From JBPCNH01 sp051001455 (GTDB lineage Bacteria; Actinomycetota; CADDZG01; WHSQ01), in the NCBI GenBank assembly GCA_051001455.1, contig JBPCNH010000003.1, forward strand, positions 1-64,000: DNA of 64,000 bases, in the 5' to 3' direction. Position 1 is the first letter of the stretch. The number at the start of each line of letters is the position of its first letter. The notes beneath the pieces were generated by a model. That model had not been told where the DNA came from. It saw nothing but the letters and a program-made list of their open reading frames with translations, and ran no database searches. The translations under genes were made by a program, and so were the position numbers. This document shows, piece by piece, positions 17,493-25,587 of this stretch.

Positions 17493-17929
17493 ACCACCAG
17501 TTCCTCTATCAGCTTCGACTGCATCCGCTTGAGACGCCGCTTCAAGAAGAAGGACAGCAGCGTCCCTAATAGGCCGGTGGGGAGATCTGATTCGATCCTA
17601 TGAGTAATCTCGGCGCCTTCACTTGTCTCTTCGACTTCGTAGCTCACCGTCATGCCAACACCCACGACGACAAAGTGGCTGAAGCCCTGCTCTGTGGATC
17701 CTTGCGCCACCGCCTGGCCCCTGACGTTGAAGCCCAACATGGAGGCGTGCCCCGTGGCGACATCCCCCGCCTCGAGGACCACAGGTCCTTCGGTGGCAAG
17801 GATCTCGTGCTGCCAGTCGGGCCACGTTGCCGGCCGCTTCACCAGATCGAGGATCGCCTCAGGTGCACATCTCGCCGACTTCGACCGGGTCGTGATGAAT
17901 CTCTCGCCGGCTCCCGGATGCTCGCTCAC
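17477..17929 (-). CDS. SRPBCC (START-like) superfamily protein
   Basis: A 150-residue protein with the pattern of polyketide-cyclase/dehydrase-type SRPBCC domains: RFITTRSKSARCAPEAILDLVKRPATWPDWQHEI at the start, which is the typical helix and PxxWPxW turn, and a C-terminal helix FLKRRLKRMQSKLIEELVVQ. These proteins form a deep cavity for lipid or polyketide ligands. The start is uncertain; GTG at 17929 is the closest candidate, with only CTCATCCTC before it. The stop region overlaps the CBS gene, a convergent overlap of 16 bp. No substrate can be inferred. Confidence 0.75.
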   Translation of the reverse strand: MSEHPGAGERFITTRSKSARCAPEAILDLVKRPATWPDWQHEILATEGPVVLEAGDVATGHASMLGFNVRGQAVAQGSTEQGFSHFVVVGVGMTVSYEVEETSEGAEITHRIESDLPTGLLGTLLSFFLKRRLKRMQSKLIEELVVQAEG

Positions 17930-17977
17930 GAGGATGAGTGTAGGCAGTCTCAGAGCAGAAACGCTCCCGTGAGCGGC

Positions 17978-17983
17978 TAACCT
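17978..17983 (+). promoter_or_regulatory. -10 box TAACCT of the gamma-glutamyltransferase gene
   Basis: TAACCT is followed by 7 bases (GCCCGTT) and then the ATG at 17991. The spacing fits transcription starting at the A of ATG. Confidence 0.55.
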
Positions 17984-17990
17984 GCCCGTT

Positions 17991-19496
17991 ATGCCACGAC
18001 CACGACTAGGGATCGCCGCCGGTAACTCACTCGGAGCGGAGGCCGCAGCCCGGGTAGCACGGGATGGAGGGAACGCCGTAGACGCGTGCCTGGCGTCGGC
18101 CGTGATGGGGTGGGTTGCCGAACCGTTCTTCGCTTCGATCGGCGGAAGTGGCTTCGTCACCGTCAGAACGCCGGACGGAACCGTCGAGGTTATCGACGGC
18201 AACAACGCTATGCCGCATAGCGTGCCGAAGGAACCCGGACAGGGCATCAACAGGGTGTACCTCGACTACTCGGACGGCATGTACACGGGGATCGGCGGAG
18301 GTTCCGTCGGCGTTCCCGGCATACTCGCTGCGGTTCACCGGGCGTGGGAGCGCCACGGAAAGATCGAATGGCCGGCGATCCTGCAGCCCGCCATCGACTC
18401 TGCTCGCGAAGGGCTCCCTTTCCCCCGAACCTCTGCTTACTACCTCTCGGTAACCTGGAAGGAGATCTGGTCGGCTTACCCCGAGGCCAGTGAACTGTTC
18501 GGTCCCGGCGGCGACCCGCTGGTGGAAGGCCAGGCGTTCATCCAGGAGCGGCAAGCACAGGCGCTAGAGCTCATCGCCGAGCAAGGACCCGATGCCTTCT
18601 ACCGGGGAGAGTTAGGGAACCTGATCGTCGAGTCGTTAGCGGCCGACCACGGCTTCATCACCCTCGACGACCTCGGCCGCTACGAGCCCTTAGTGAGAGA
18701 ACCCATCGCGTCGGAGAGCTTCGGGTGGCGTATCGAATCCAACCCACCACCTTCGGTGGGAGGGGCGCTCGTCGCCCACATGCTGGCGATACTCGAGAAT
18801 GCCCAGCTACAAGACCCGACCCAACGATTGAGAGCATTCGTAGAAGCTCAACGAAGTTCGCTCGACCGGAGCGATCGCTTCTTCCACGAGCCGGACACGA
18901 TCGCCGCAGACATCGACTCGGACGTGCGCGGAACGGCGCCCGCACCTCCGACGAAAGGCTCTCCCGAAACCACTCATGCTTCGAGCGCTGATGCGGACGG
19001 CTACGTCTGCTCGGTCACCGAATCCAACGGATACGGTTCCGGGATCGTCGTGCACGGGATGATGTTCAACAACACCCTCGGCGAAGAGGAGCTGAACCCT
19101 TTGGGGCCGCATAGCTTGAGGCCGGGCTCCCGCTGCCACTCCAACATGGCGCCGACGATCGCCACAGGACCGGACCGGGTCGTAGGAGTCGGTTCTCCGG
19201 GAGCAACACGCATCGTGGGGGCGGTCACACAAGCCCTCTTGCGCATGATGGTGGACGGCGACGAACTGCTCGCGGCCGTTGCTGCACCCCGGGCCCATCT
19301 CGATCCGCGGCCTGCGGGAGAAACGCTCTGTTTCGAACCCGGCCTGCCGGGCGAGGCCATCGACGACTGCATCCTGCGGCCCTATGAAGAGATACACATG
19401 TACTTTGGTGCCGTGCAGGCAGCGTCGGTCTCCGACGACGGAACGGTAAGCGCTGCACACGACCCGCGGCGTTCCGGAGGCAGCGCGCTGATATAA
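17991..19496 (+). CDS. Gamma-glutamyltransferase family hydrolase
   Basis: A 501-residue Ntn-hydrolase. The N-terminal part has AARVARDGGNAVDACLASAVMGWVAEP and GGSVGVPGILAAVHRAWERHG. The self-cleavage and catalytic Thr is in SPETTHASSADADGYVCSVTES (about residue 327), and SPGATRIVGAVTQALL near the end matches the family. No signal peptide is visible, so unlike secreted GGTs it is probably cytoplasmic. The substrate could be glutathione, a gamma-glutamyl peptide or an acyl amide (the cephalosporin acylase subgroup). The region between about residues 250 and 325 is shorter and more acidic than in classic GGT. Confidence 0.88.
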   Translation: MPRPRLGIAAGNSLGAEAAARVARDGGNAVDACLASAVMGWVAEPFFASIGGSGFVTVRTPDGTVEVIDGNNAMPHSVPKEPGQGINRVYLDYSDGMYTGIGGGSVGVPGILAAVHRAWERHGKIEWPAILQPAIDSAREGLPFPRTSAYYLSVTWKEIWSAYPEASELFGPGGDPLVEGQAFIQERQAQALELIAEQGPDAFYRGELGNLIVESLAADHGFITLDDLGRYEPLVREPIASESFGWRIESNPPPSVGGALVAHMLAILENAQLQDPTQRLRAFVEAQRSSLDRSDRFFHEPDTIAADIDSDVRGTAPAPPTKGSPETTHASSADADGYVCSVTESNGYGSGIVVHGMMFNNTLGEEELNPLGPHSLRPGSRCHSNMAPTIATGPDRVVGVGSPGATRIVGAVTQALLRMMVDGDELLAAVAAPRAHLDPRPAGETLCFEPGLPGEAIDDCILRPYEEIHMYFGAVQAASVSDDGTVSAAHDPRRSGGSALI

Positions 19497-19527
19497 GAGG
19501 TGGATACCGCCGAGAAAGGTAGGAGAT

Positions 19528-20097
19528 ATGGCTAGGCTCTTCTCGATAAAGCCCGCACTGTCTTTCAAGGGTCGAAAATTCAAGGGCCTCAGGGGTTGGG
19601 CGGGCAAGCCCTCTCATCCGCCTCTCACCGATATCCCCATAGGGGCGTACATCATCGCAGCGGTTTTCGACGTCATCTCATTCGTGAAAGGCGAGGGTGA
19701 CCTAGCACAGACATTGTTTCGCGCCGGCACGTACGTATTGATAGTGGGTGTGGTCGTGTCGATCCCGACGGCGCTCACCGGTTTCTGGGACTGGCTGAAG
19801 TCGACCCCGAAGCACACCCAGGCCTGGCGTACGGCCAACTGGCATATGACGGTCATGCTCACCACCACGGCCCTGGTTCTGACCGACATCCTCGTGCGGT
19901 TAGGGAACCACGATGAGCGGTCTGCGACCACCTTCGGGATCATGGCGCTCACGGTAGTCATAGCCGGTCTGGTGAGCCTCGGAGCGGCCTACGGAGGCAC
20001 CCTGGTCTACGAGTACGAGTTCAACGTCGAACAGGACAAGGGCTGGGCTTGGGAGGAATCCGAAACCGACGTGTACCCCGACGGCTCTAAGAAGTAG
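19528..20097 (+). CDS. DUF2231 membrane protein
   Basis: A 189-residue membrane protein with four hydrophobic segments. WAGKPSHPPLTDIPIGAYIIAAVFDVISF matches the DUF2231 start, where an HPPLT/HP motif precedes the first helix, and GGTLVYEYEFNVE matches the end. The histidines in HPP and HTQAWRTANWH suggest heme or metal binding, but this has not been shown for the family as far as I know. AGGTAGGAGATATG gives a good ribosome binding site. It is 31 bp after the GGT gene and convergent with ychF. Confidence 0.85.
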   Translation: MARLFSIKPALSFKGRKFKGLRGWAGKPSHPPLTDIPIGAYIIAAVFDVISFVKGEGDLAQTLFRAGTYVLIVGVVVSIPTALTGFWDWLKSTPKHTQAWRTANWHMTVMLTTTALVLTDILVRLGNHDERSATTFGIMALTVVIAGLVSLGAAYGGTLVYEYEFNVEQDKGWAWEESETDVYPDGSKK

Positions 20098-20112
20098 GCC
20101 GAGGAGAGGCCG

Positions 20113-21096
20113 TCAGACGGAGAAGCGGATGTTAAGGATATCGCCCTCTTTGACGACATAGTCCTTTCCTTCAACCCGCAGCGACCCGGATCCCTTCGCC
20201 GCGTCCCATGAGCCTGCGGATATCAGATCGTCGTAAGCAACCACCTCGGCGCGGATGAATCCCCGCTCGAGGTCGGAATGGATAACGCCCGCTGCCTCCG
20301 GAGCCTTCGCTCCCTGTCGCACCTCCCACGCGCGCGTTTCGTCCTCACCGGTGGTCAGAAACGTGATGAGGTCTAGCGCCCGGTAGCAGGCTGCGATGAC
20401 CTTGTTGAGCCCCGACTCCTCCACACCGAAGCCGGCGAGCAACTCCTTCGCATCCGCCTCGTCGATACCGGCGACCTCCGCCTCCAGCGCTGCGCTGACG
20501 GCGATCGCAGCATCCGGCAATCCTTCGGGGAGAGAGCCGCCCTCGCCAACGTTCGCGACCACGATCCAGGGTTTGAGCGTGAGAGGTCCATAGCCTCGCA
20601 AGATCTTCAGGTCGTCTGGCTCGGTGAAACCTCCATCCCGAAGTGGTTGTTCATCTTCCAACAAAGCTTGCGCCTTCTCGAGAAGATCGACCTCGGTCTT
20701 GGCCTCTTTCTGGCCTTTCACTTTCTTGCGCGCTTTGTCGAGACCGCTCTCGATACTGGCAAGGTCGGCCAAGACCATCTCGGCTTCGAGGTTCCCGAGC
20801 TCCGCGACCGGATCGGCGTCGTCACCGAAAGCTCGCACCACCATGCAGAGGGCATCCGTCGTTCTGAACTCGGCGATCCCTTGCGCCGTCAATCCGCCGG
20901 GAACATCCACGAAACGGACCTTCGAATGCACGACCTTCTTCGAGGATTCGATGTCGGCCAGGACCTTCAACCTCTCGTCGGGCACGTCGACAACGGCTTG
21001 GTTCGATCGTCCTCCGGTGCTGCCGGAACGAGTGAGTGCGGTGAAGAGAGTGGACTTCCCCGAATAGGGAAGCCCGACGATGCCGACGTCTTTCAT
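20113..21096 (-). CDS. ychF: YchF/OLA1-type P-loop GTPase, divergent
   Basis: A 327-residue translation-factor-class P-loop protein, ribosome-associated in the family and preferring ATP in E. coli. The P-loop is GLPYSGKST instead of the usual GxPNVGKST, and the switch II segment is VDVPGGLTAQGIAEFRTTDALCMVVRAF, where most members have an Ala-Gly pair followed by GxGLGN. The coiled-coil part (about 125-165) and C-terminal TGS-like domain (TFLTTGEDETRAWEVRQGAKAPEAAGVIHSDLERGFIRAEV) are clear. It is about 35 residues shorter than E. coli YchF. It starts 32 bp from the divergent SDR gene. Confidence 0.87.
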   Translation of the reverse strand: MKDVGIVGLPYSGKSTLFTALTRSGSTGGRSNQAVVDVPDERLKVLADIESSKKVVHSKVRFVDVPGGLTAQGIAEFRTTDALCMVVRAFGDDADPVAELGNLEAEMVLADLASIESGLDKARKKVKGQKEAKTEVDLLEKAQALLEDEQPLRDGGFTEPDDLKILRGYGPLTLKPWIVVANVGEGGSLPEGLPDAAIAVSAALEAEVAGIDEADAKELLAGFGVEESGLNKVIAACYRALDLITFLTTGEDETRAWEVRQGAKAPEAAGVIHSDLERGFIRAEVVAYDDLISAGSWDAAKGSGSLRVEGKDYVVKEGDILNIRFSV

Positions 21097-21104
21097 CGCG
21101 GGTC

Positions 21105-21110
21105 AGGGTA
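21105..21110 (-). promoter_or_regulatory. -10 box TACCCT of ychF
   Basis: TACCCT on the minus strand ends 8 bases before the ATG at 21096. Confidence 0.45.
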
Positions 21111-21115
21111 CGGGA

Positions 21116-21121
21116 TACGGT
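21116..21121 (+). promoter_or_regulatory. -10 box TACGGT of the SDR gene at 21129
   Basis: TACGGT is followed by CAAGGCC and the ATG at 21129 (7-base spacer). It lies within the same 32-bp gap as the ychF box. Confidence 0.5.
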
Positions 21122-21128
21122 CAAGGCC

Positions 21129-21905
21129 ATGGATACGGGGCTGCAAGACAAGGGCGTGCTGATAACGGGAGGCGCGGGCGGTATCGGCGGCGCACTCGTA
21201 CGAGAGTTCTCCGCCGAGGGGGCTGCCGTCGGCATCCACTACCGGTCGAGCGAAGAACGAGCCATGGCTCTGGCTGAAGAGACCGGGGGACATCCCCTCC
21301 AGGCGGACCTAACCTCCGAGTCCGAGGCCGAAGCGCTATTCCCCGCGGCCGTGGCTACGCTCGGACGGCTAGACGTGCTGGTGGCCAACGCAGGGGCATG
21401 GCCACCCGACGACGAGCCGGTCTGGGAGAAGACCCTCGACAGCTGGCGGGCAACGATCGCCGCGAACCTCGACAGCGTTTTCCTGTCGTGCCGGGGATTT
21501 TTGAAGCACGTACAAACGACCGGCACAGGCAACATCGTGATCATCAGTTCGACCGCAGGTTTGTTCGGTGAAGCCGGGCATAGTGATTACGCAGCCGCCA
21601 AGGGGGCGTTGGCCAGCGGATTCCTCCGCAGTTTGAAGAACGAGATCGTGCGCATCGCTCCCATGGGGCGCGTCAACGTGGTTTGCCCGGGATGGACGGC
21701 GACGGAGATGACGCGCGATGTGCTCGCCGACCCCGACTTCCCGAAGCGCACGACACGCACCATGGCGCTGCGCAAGCTCGGAGCCGCCGAGGACGTAGCC
21801 CGGACGGTGGTCTCGTTAGCGTCGGACAGAGTCTCCGGCCACGTAACCGGTGAGGTGGTGACCGTTGCAGGAGGTATGGAAGGGCGCGTCCTCCACGACG
21901 TCTAA
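21129..21905 (+). CDS. Short-chain dehydrogenase/reductase
   Basis: A 258-residue classical SDR. The cofactor loop is ITGGAGGIGGALVREF (residues 13-28), with ANAGAW, catalytic Ser in IVIISSTAGLFGEAGH, YAAAKGALASG and CPGWTATEM. The last stretch, VSGHVTGEVVTVAGGMEGR, is the usual SDR C-terminal beta strand region. These resemble FabG-like 3-oxoacyl reductases but the acyl carrier context is missing. There is a short hydrophilic N-terminus and no membrane part. Leaderless start; see the box at 21116. Confidence 0.87.
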   Translation: MDTGLQDKGVLITGGAGGIGGALVREFSAEGAAVGIHYRSSEERAMALAEETGGHPLQADLTSESEAEALFPAAVATLGRLDVLVANAGAWPPDDEPVWEKTLDSWRATIAANLDSVFLSCRGFLKHVQTTGTGNIVIISSTAGLFGEAGHSDYAAAKGALASGFLRSLKNEIVRIAPMGRVNVVCPGWTATEMTRDVLADPDFPKRTTRTMALRKLGAAEDVARTVVSLASDRVSGHVTGEVVTVAGGMEGRVLHDV

Positions 21906-21924
21906 GGGTTCGCAGTAAGGCGCC

Positions 21925-22824
21925 TTAGAGGATGCGGGCACCCAGGGCGCTGGCTACCAGCTCTACCGCCAGGTGCCCGGTCGCTCCTGCGTGGTCGAGG
22001 ATCGGATTGACTTCGACGACCTCCATAGAGGTGAGCACGTTCGCCTCGGCTATGACCTCCATAGCCAGGTGGGCCTCCCGGTAGTTGAAGCCGCCCTTCA
22101 CCGGCGTGCCGACGCCCGGTGCGATCTCGGGATCGCAGACATCAACGTCCAGCGACAGGTGAACGAATCCATCGCCTCGCACGATGTCGAGCGCCTCGCG
22201 CATGACCCCGGCCACCCCGCGACGGTCGACGTCATGCATAGTGAATACTGACAGACCCAGCTCTTTGATCAGGTCCTTCTCGCCTCCGTCGAGGGAGCGG
22301 ACGCCGACCAGAGCCACGCGCGCGGGCTCGATCCAGGGAGGCGCGGAGAATCCCTCAAGCTCGAACCCGCAGGCACCCAGTGCCGCGGCAAGAGGCATCC
22401 CATGGACGTTCCCGGAAGGAGAGTTGTCGGGATCGTTCAGATCACCGTGGGCATCGACCCACAAGACACCCCCGGCCCCACGTGCCGCATGAAGCCCCGC
22501 CAAAGTCCCGATGGCTATCGAATGATCTCCTCCCAGGACGAGTGGCATCTGCCCCTGCTCGAGGGCGGACTTCACTTCGTGAGCCAGGAGCGTGCAGGCT
22601 TGAAGGATCTCTTGGAGATAACGGGCCTTCACGTTCTCCACGACCGCGATCTCCGGGATCTTGACCGATACATCACCTCTATCGATCAGCTGGATCCCGA
22701 GGCGCTCCAGCTCGGCATCTAGATGCGAATAACGAACGGCGCTGGGACCCATATCAACACCTCGACGCGATGCGCCGAGGTCCACCGGTGCACCGACGAG
22801 CGCTACCTTGGTCTGCGAGTTCAT
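21925..22824 (-). CDS. rocF: Arginase
   Basis: A 299-residue binuclear Mn enzyme that hydrolyses arginine to ornithine and urea. Metal ligands are in GGDHSIAIG (about 98-106), WVDAHGDLNDP (about 122-132) and HLSLDVDVCDPEIAPGVGTP (about 217-236), with the substrate loop SPSGNVHGMPLAA. The start VALVGAPVDLGASRRGVDMGPSAVR is typical of arginase rather than agmatinase. There are no ornithine aminotransferase or urease genes beside it. Its ATG is only 14 bp from the divergent ATG of the SDR at 22839, so each promoter must overlap the other gene's start. Confidence 0.95.
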   Translation of the reverse strand: MNSQTKVALVGAPVDLGASRRGVDMGPSAVRYSHLDAELERLGIQLIDRGDVSVKIPEIAVVENVKARYLQEILQACTLLAHEVKSALEQGQMPLVLGGDHSIAIGTLAGLHAARGAGGVLWVDAHGDLNDPDNSPSGNVHGMPLAAALGACGFELEGFSAPPWIEPARVALVGVRSLDGGEKDLIKELGLSVFTMHDVDRRGVAGVMREALDIVRGDGFVHLSLDVDVCDPEIAPGVGTPVKGGFNYREAHLAMEVIAEANVLTSMEVVEVNPILDHAGATGHLAVELVASALGARIL

Positions 22825-22838
22825 GCAACGATGCTTTC

Positions 22839-23585
22839 ATGCCGACGAGTAAGAAGAAAACCGCAGTCATCACGGGCGCCTCGAGTGGGATAGGAGCTGC
22901 AGCGGCACATCGCCTATCCGCCGCCGGATTCCGAGTGATCCTCGGCGCTCGGCGCGCCGAAAAGGTCGCGCGCGTGGCAGAGGCCTGCGGTGGCCACTCC
23001 ATGTCTCTCGACGTGACCGACGACGATTCGGTACAGAGCTTCGTAGGCGAAGTGCAAGAGGCACACGTGCTCGTGAACAACGCCGGGGTCGGGCTAGGGC
23101 TGGAACCGGTCGCGGAGTTGACCCACGAGCGTGTTCGAACCATGTGGGATACGAACGTGATGGGTTTGATCCGGATGACACAAGCTTTGCTGCCCCGGCT
23201 CGAAGCTTCGGGCGACGGCCACATAGTGAACGTGGGGTCGATCGCCGGTTTCGAGACCTATCGCGGAGGCGGCGGATACACGGCTTCAAAACATGCAGTG
23301 CGCGCCCTCACTCGCACACTGCGTCTCGAGCTCCTCGGCAAACCCGTGCGGGTAACCGAGGTAGCTCCGGGACTAGTGGAGACCGAGTTCTCGCTCGTGC
23401 GTTTCGACGGGGACCGAGAGAAGGCAACAGCCCCCTACGCGGGCATCAAGCCCCTCACCGCCGACGACATCGCGGAGTGCATCGCCTGGGTCGCGACCCG
23501 GCCGAGCCACGTCAACATCGATGAGGTCGTAGTCAGACCCGTCGCCCAGGCAACCGCGACAGAGATCATCCGTCAGGAAGACTGA
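22839..23585 (+). CDS. Short-chain dehydrogenase/reductase, YdfG-like
   Basis: A 248-residue SDR with AVITGASSGIGAAAAHRL (residues 8-25), LGARRAEKVARVAE, LVNNAGVGLG, VNVGSIAGFETYRGGGGYTASKHAVRALTRTLRLELLG and VTEVAPGLVETEFSLVRFDGD. The end, GIKPLTADDIAECIAWVATRPSHVNIDEVVVRPVAQA, is the YdfG/3-hydroxy-acid (serine) dehydrogenase signature, so NADP-dependent oxidation of small 3-hydroxy acids is likely. The ATG at 22839 is used; the upstream frame extends into the arginase gene. The last 13 bases overlap the convergent terC. Confidence 0.88.
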   Translation: MPTSKKKTAVITGASSGIGAAAAHRLSAAGFRVILGARRAEKVARVAEACGGHSMSLDVTDDDSVQSFVGEVQEAHVLVNNAGVGLGLEPVAELTHERVRTMWDTNVMGLIRMTQALLPRLEASGDGHIVNVGSIAGFETYRGGGGYTASKHAVRALTRTLRLELLGKPVRVTEVAPGLVETEFSLVRFDGDREKATAPYAGIKPLTADDIAECIAWVATRPSHVNIDEVVVRPVAQATATEIIRQED

Positions 23586-24559
23586 CCCGTAGGCCGTCTC
23601 TCTTCGTCGAGCGCAGCCCGTCCTTCTCCTTCGGGCAGTGGTTCCGCCTTCTCTTTCGGAGGCACCTTCAGCGACAGCCATACCGTCCCCGCCAACACGG
23701 CGACGATCAGGGAGAGCGACAACCAGATCGGCACCACGACGTGCACCGCCTCGAGGAGCATCTTCACTCCTACGAACCCGAGGATGATCGCCAATCCATA
23801 CTTCAAGAGGTGGAACCGGGTCATGCTCCCCGCCAAGAGGAAATAGAGAGCTCGCAAGCCCAGGATCGCGAAGACGTTCGAGGTAAGGATGATGAAAGGG
23901 TCCTTCGTGATGGCAAAGATGGCCGGGATCGAGTCGATAGCGAAAACGATGTCCGTGAACTCGATGAATAGCAGCGTGACGAAGAGTGGCGTCGCGACCC
24001 GCTTCCCATTCTCTCTGGTAAAGAGTTTCTGGCCATCGAATTTCGATGTCGTAGGAAATGCACGGCGCGCCAACTTGAGAACCGGATTCTTCTCGGGATG
24101 AACCTCTTCGGTTCCCCTGGCGATCCGTATCGCGGTGATGATCAAGAAGACGCCGAAGATGTAGATGACCCAGTGAAAATTACTGATGAGAGCCACACCG
24201 GCAGCGATGAACAGACCTCGGAAGATGATCGCTCCGAGGATCCCGTAGAACAACACCTGGTGCTGGAAGGCCATCGGGATCGCGAAGTAATTAAAGATCA
24301 AGATAAAGACGAACATGTTGTCGACCGACAGCGCCTTCTCGATGAGGAACCCGGCGAAGTACTCGGCCGCCGGTTCTGACCCTTTCCAGAAGAAGACGAG
24401 AACGCCGAAGACCAAGCCGAGGCCGATCCAGAATACGGCCCACCATGCCGCTTCCTTGGTGGAGGCGACATGCTCCTCGGCGTGGAAGACCTTGAGGTCG
24501 ACAAGCAGCATCCCGATCACGAAGGTCAGGAATGCTGCGTACAGCCAGAATCCGTCCAA
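23573..24559 (-). CDS. TerC family membrane protein
   Basis: A 328-residue integral membrane protein with about nine hydrophobic segments. The TerC hallmarks are EKALSVDNMFVFILIFNYF and LFIEFTDIVFAIDSIPAIFAI, two acidic repeats inside the membrane that likely bind metal ions. Members (TerC, Alx/MntY, YceF) are linked to tellurite resistance and to manganese export coupled to secreted metalloproteins. The C-terminus is a long charged tail (PPKEKAEPLPEGEGRAALDEERRPTG). The start is a TTG with GGAGG five bases upstream, a leadered gene in contrast to its neighbours. Confidence 0.92.
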   Translation of the reverse strand: MDGFWLYAAFLTFVIGMLLVDLKVFHAEEHVASTKEAAWWAVFWIGLGLVFGVLVFFWKGSEPAAEYFAGFLIEKALSVDNMFVFILIFNYFAIPMAFQHQVLFYGILGAIIFRGLFIAAGVALISNFHWVIYIFGVFLIITAIRIARGTEEVHPEKNPVLKLARRAFPTTSKFDGQKLFTRENGKRVATPLFVTLLFIEFTDIVFAIDSIPAIFAITKDPFIILTSNVFAILGLRALYFLLAGSMTRFHLLKYGLAIILGFVGVKMLLEAVHVVVPIWLSLSLIVAVLAGTVWLSLKVPPKEKAEPLPEGEGRAALDEERRPTGQSS

Positions 24560-24608
24560 GGTTCCTCCGTGATCTCCGTCGCTCTGTTACAGGGTGATGT
24601 GCGACAAG

Positions 24609-24614
24609 TACCTT
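24609..24614 (+). promoter_or_regulatory. -10 box TACCTT of the DMT exporter gene
   Basis: TACCTT, then CTCACCG, then the ATG at 24622 (7-base spacer). Confidence 0.45.
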
Positions 24615-24621
24615 CTCACCG

Positions 24622-25551
24622 ATGAGGAAGGATGAAACCAGCGTGGGCAGAGCTTCGCCCCCGGCAGATCGCAGGGTGCTCCTAAAAGGGGTCGGTCTCT
24701 CGGTCGTCTCGGCCCTCTGTTTCGGGACGGTCGCCCCCCTGGCGAAGATCGCTTACGACCGGCACGCCGATTATCTGCCACTTCTCGGAGCTCGGTTCGC
24801 CGGCGCCGCCCTCCTGTTGATGACCTACCACCGCATCAGAGGACGTTCCCTCGCGATCGGTAGGTCTCAGGTGATACGCCTGATGCTACTGGGTGGCATC
24901 GCATACGGGTTCGAGTCGTCCTTGTTCTTCAAGGCTCTCGAACTCGCTCCCGCAGGCATCGTGAGCCTCGTCTTCTTCAGCTACCCCTTGATCACGGCCT
25001 TCCTCACCTTCACGTTAGGTCTCGAGCCTTTCCGAGCCGGAACGTTCGTCGCCCTCCTTATCGGAGTCGTCGGCGTGATCGCTATCTTCGACGCCGGTTC
25101 GGCCGATCTCGCCGGGCCACTGCTCGCACTGGCGGCCGCTGCCGCCGTAGCGGTCTATTTCGTGGTGGCGACGATATTCATGTATGGGATAGAACCCTCT
25201 GTCGGAGCGACCTGGACCGCTCTCGGCGCCGCGGTCACGACGTCCGCTGCGGGCTTCCTGGGAGGCCAATCCCTTCCCCAGAGCGCGTGGACGACCGCTG
25301 TCGCTCTGGGGGCTGTGACGACGGTTGCCTTCACCGCTCTATACGGAGCTATGCGCCTGATCGGATCGTCGCGCACCGCGGTTGCACAGATGCTCGAGCC
25401 GGTGGTGACCGTCGCGATAGCAACTCTCTTCCTCGGTGAACGACTCACAACCAGGATCGCTCTCGGCGCCGCGTTGATCATCTCAGCGTTGCCGATCCTG
25501 GCCACGACCGGACACGACAGAGATGTACCCGCGCCGCCCGACTCCCTCTAG
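24622..25551 (+). CDS. EamA-type DMT-superfamily transporter
   Basis: A 309-residue membrane protein with ten hydrophobic segments arranged as two EamA repeats. The first repeat has GVGLSVVSALCFGTVAPLAKIAYDRHADYLPLLGARFAGAALLL and ALELAPAGIVSLVFFSYPLI, and the second ends TAVAQMLEPVVTVAIATLFLGERLTTRIALGAALI, the conserved glutamate-containing helix. These export amino acids, nucleosides or other metabolites; the substrate cannot be told. The N-terminus carries a short charged extension (MRKDETSVGRASPPADRR). It is followed 36 bp later by an acyl-CoA ligase gene. Confidence 0.9.
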   Translation: MRKDETSVGRASPPADRRVLLKGVGLSVVSALCFGTVAPLAKIAYDRHADYLPLLGARFAGAALLLMTYHRIRGRSLAIGRSQVIRLMLLGGIAYGFESSLFFKALELAPAGIVSLVFFSYPLITAFLTFTLGLEPFRAGTFVALLIGVVGVIAIFDAGSADLAGPLLALAAAAAVAVYFVVATIFMYGIEPSVGATWTALGAAVTTSAAGFLGGQSLPQSAWTTAVALGAVTTVAFTALYGAMRLIGSSRTAVAQMLEPVVTVAIATLFLGERLTTRIALGAALIISALPILATTGHDRDVPAPPDSL

Positions 25552-25574
25552 TCCGTCCCAAAAGCCGAGGTTGG

Positions 25575-25580
25575 TACCCT
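25575..25580 (+). promoter_or_regulatory. -10 box TACCCT of the acyl-CoA ligase gene
   Basis: TACCCT, then GCCCGAC, then the ATG at 25588. It gives the ligase its own promoter within a 36-bp gap. Confidence 0.5.
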
Positions 25581-25587
25581 GCCCGAC

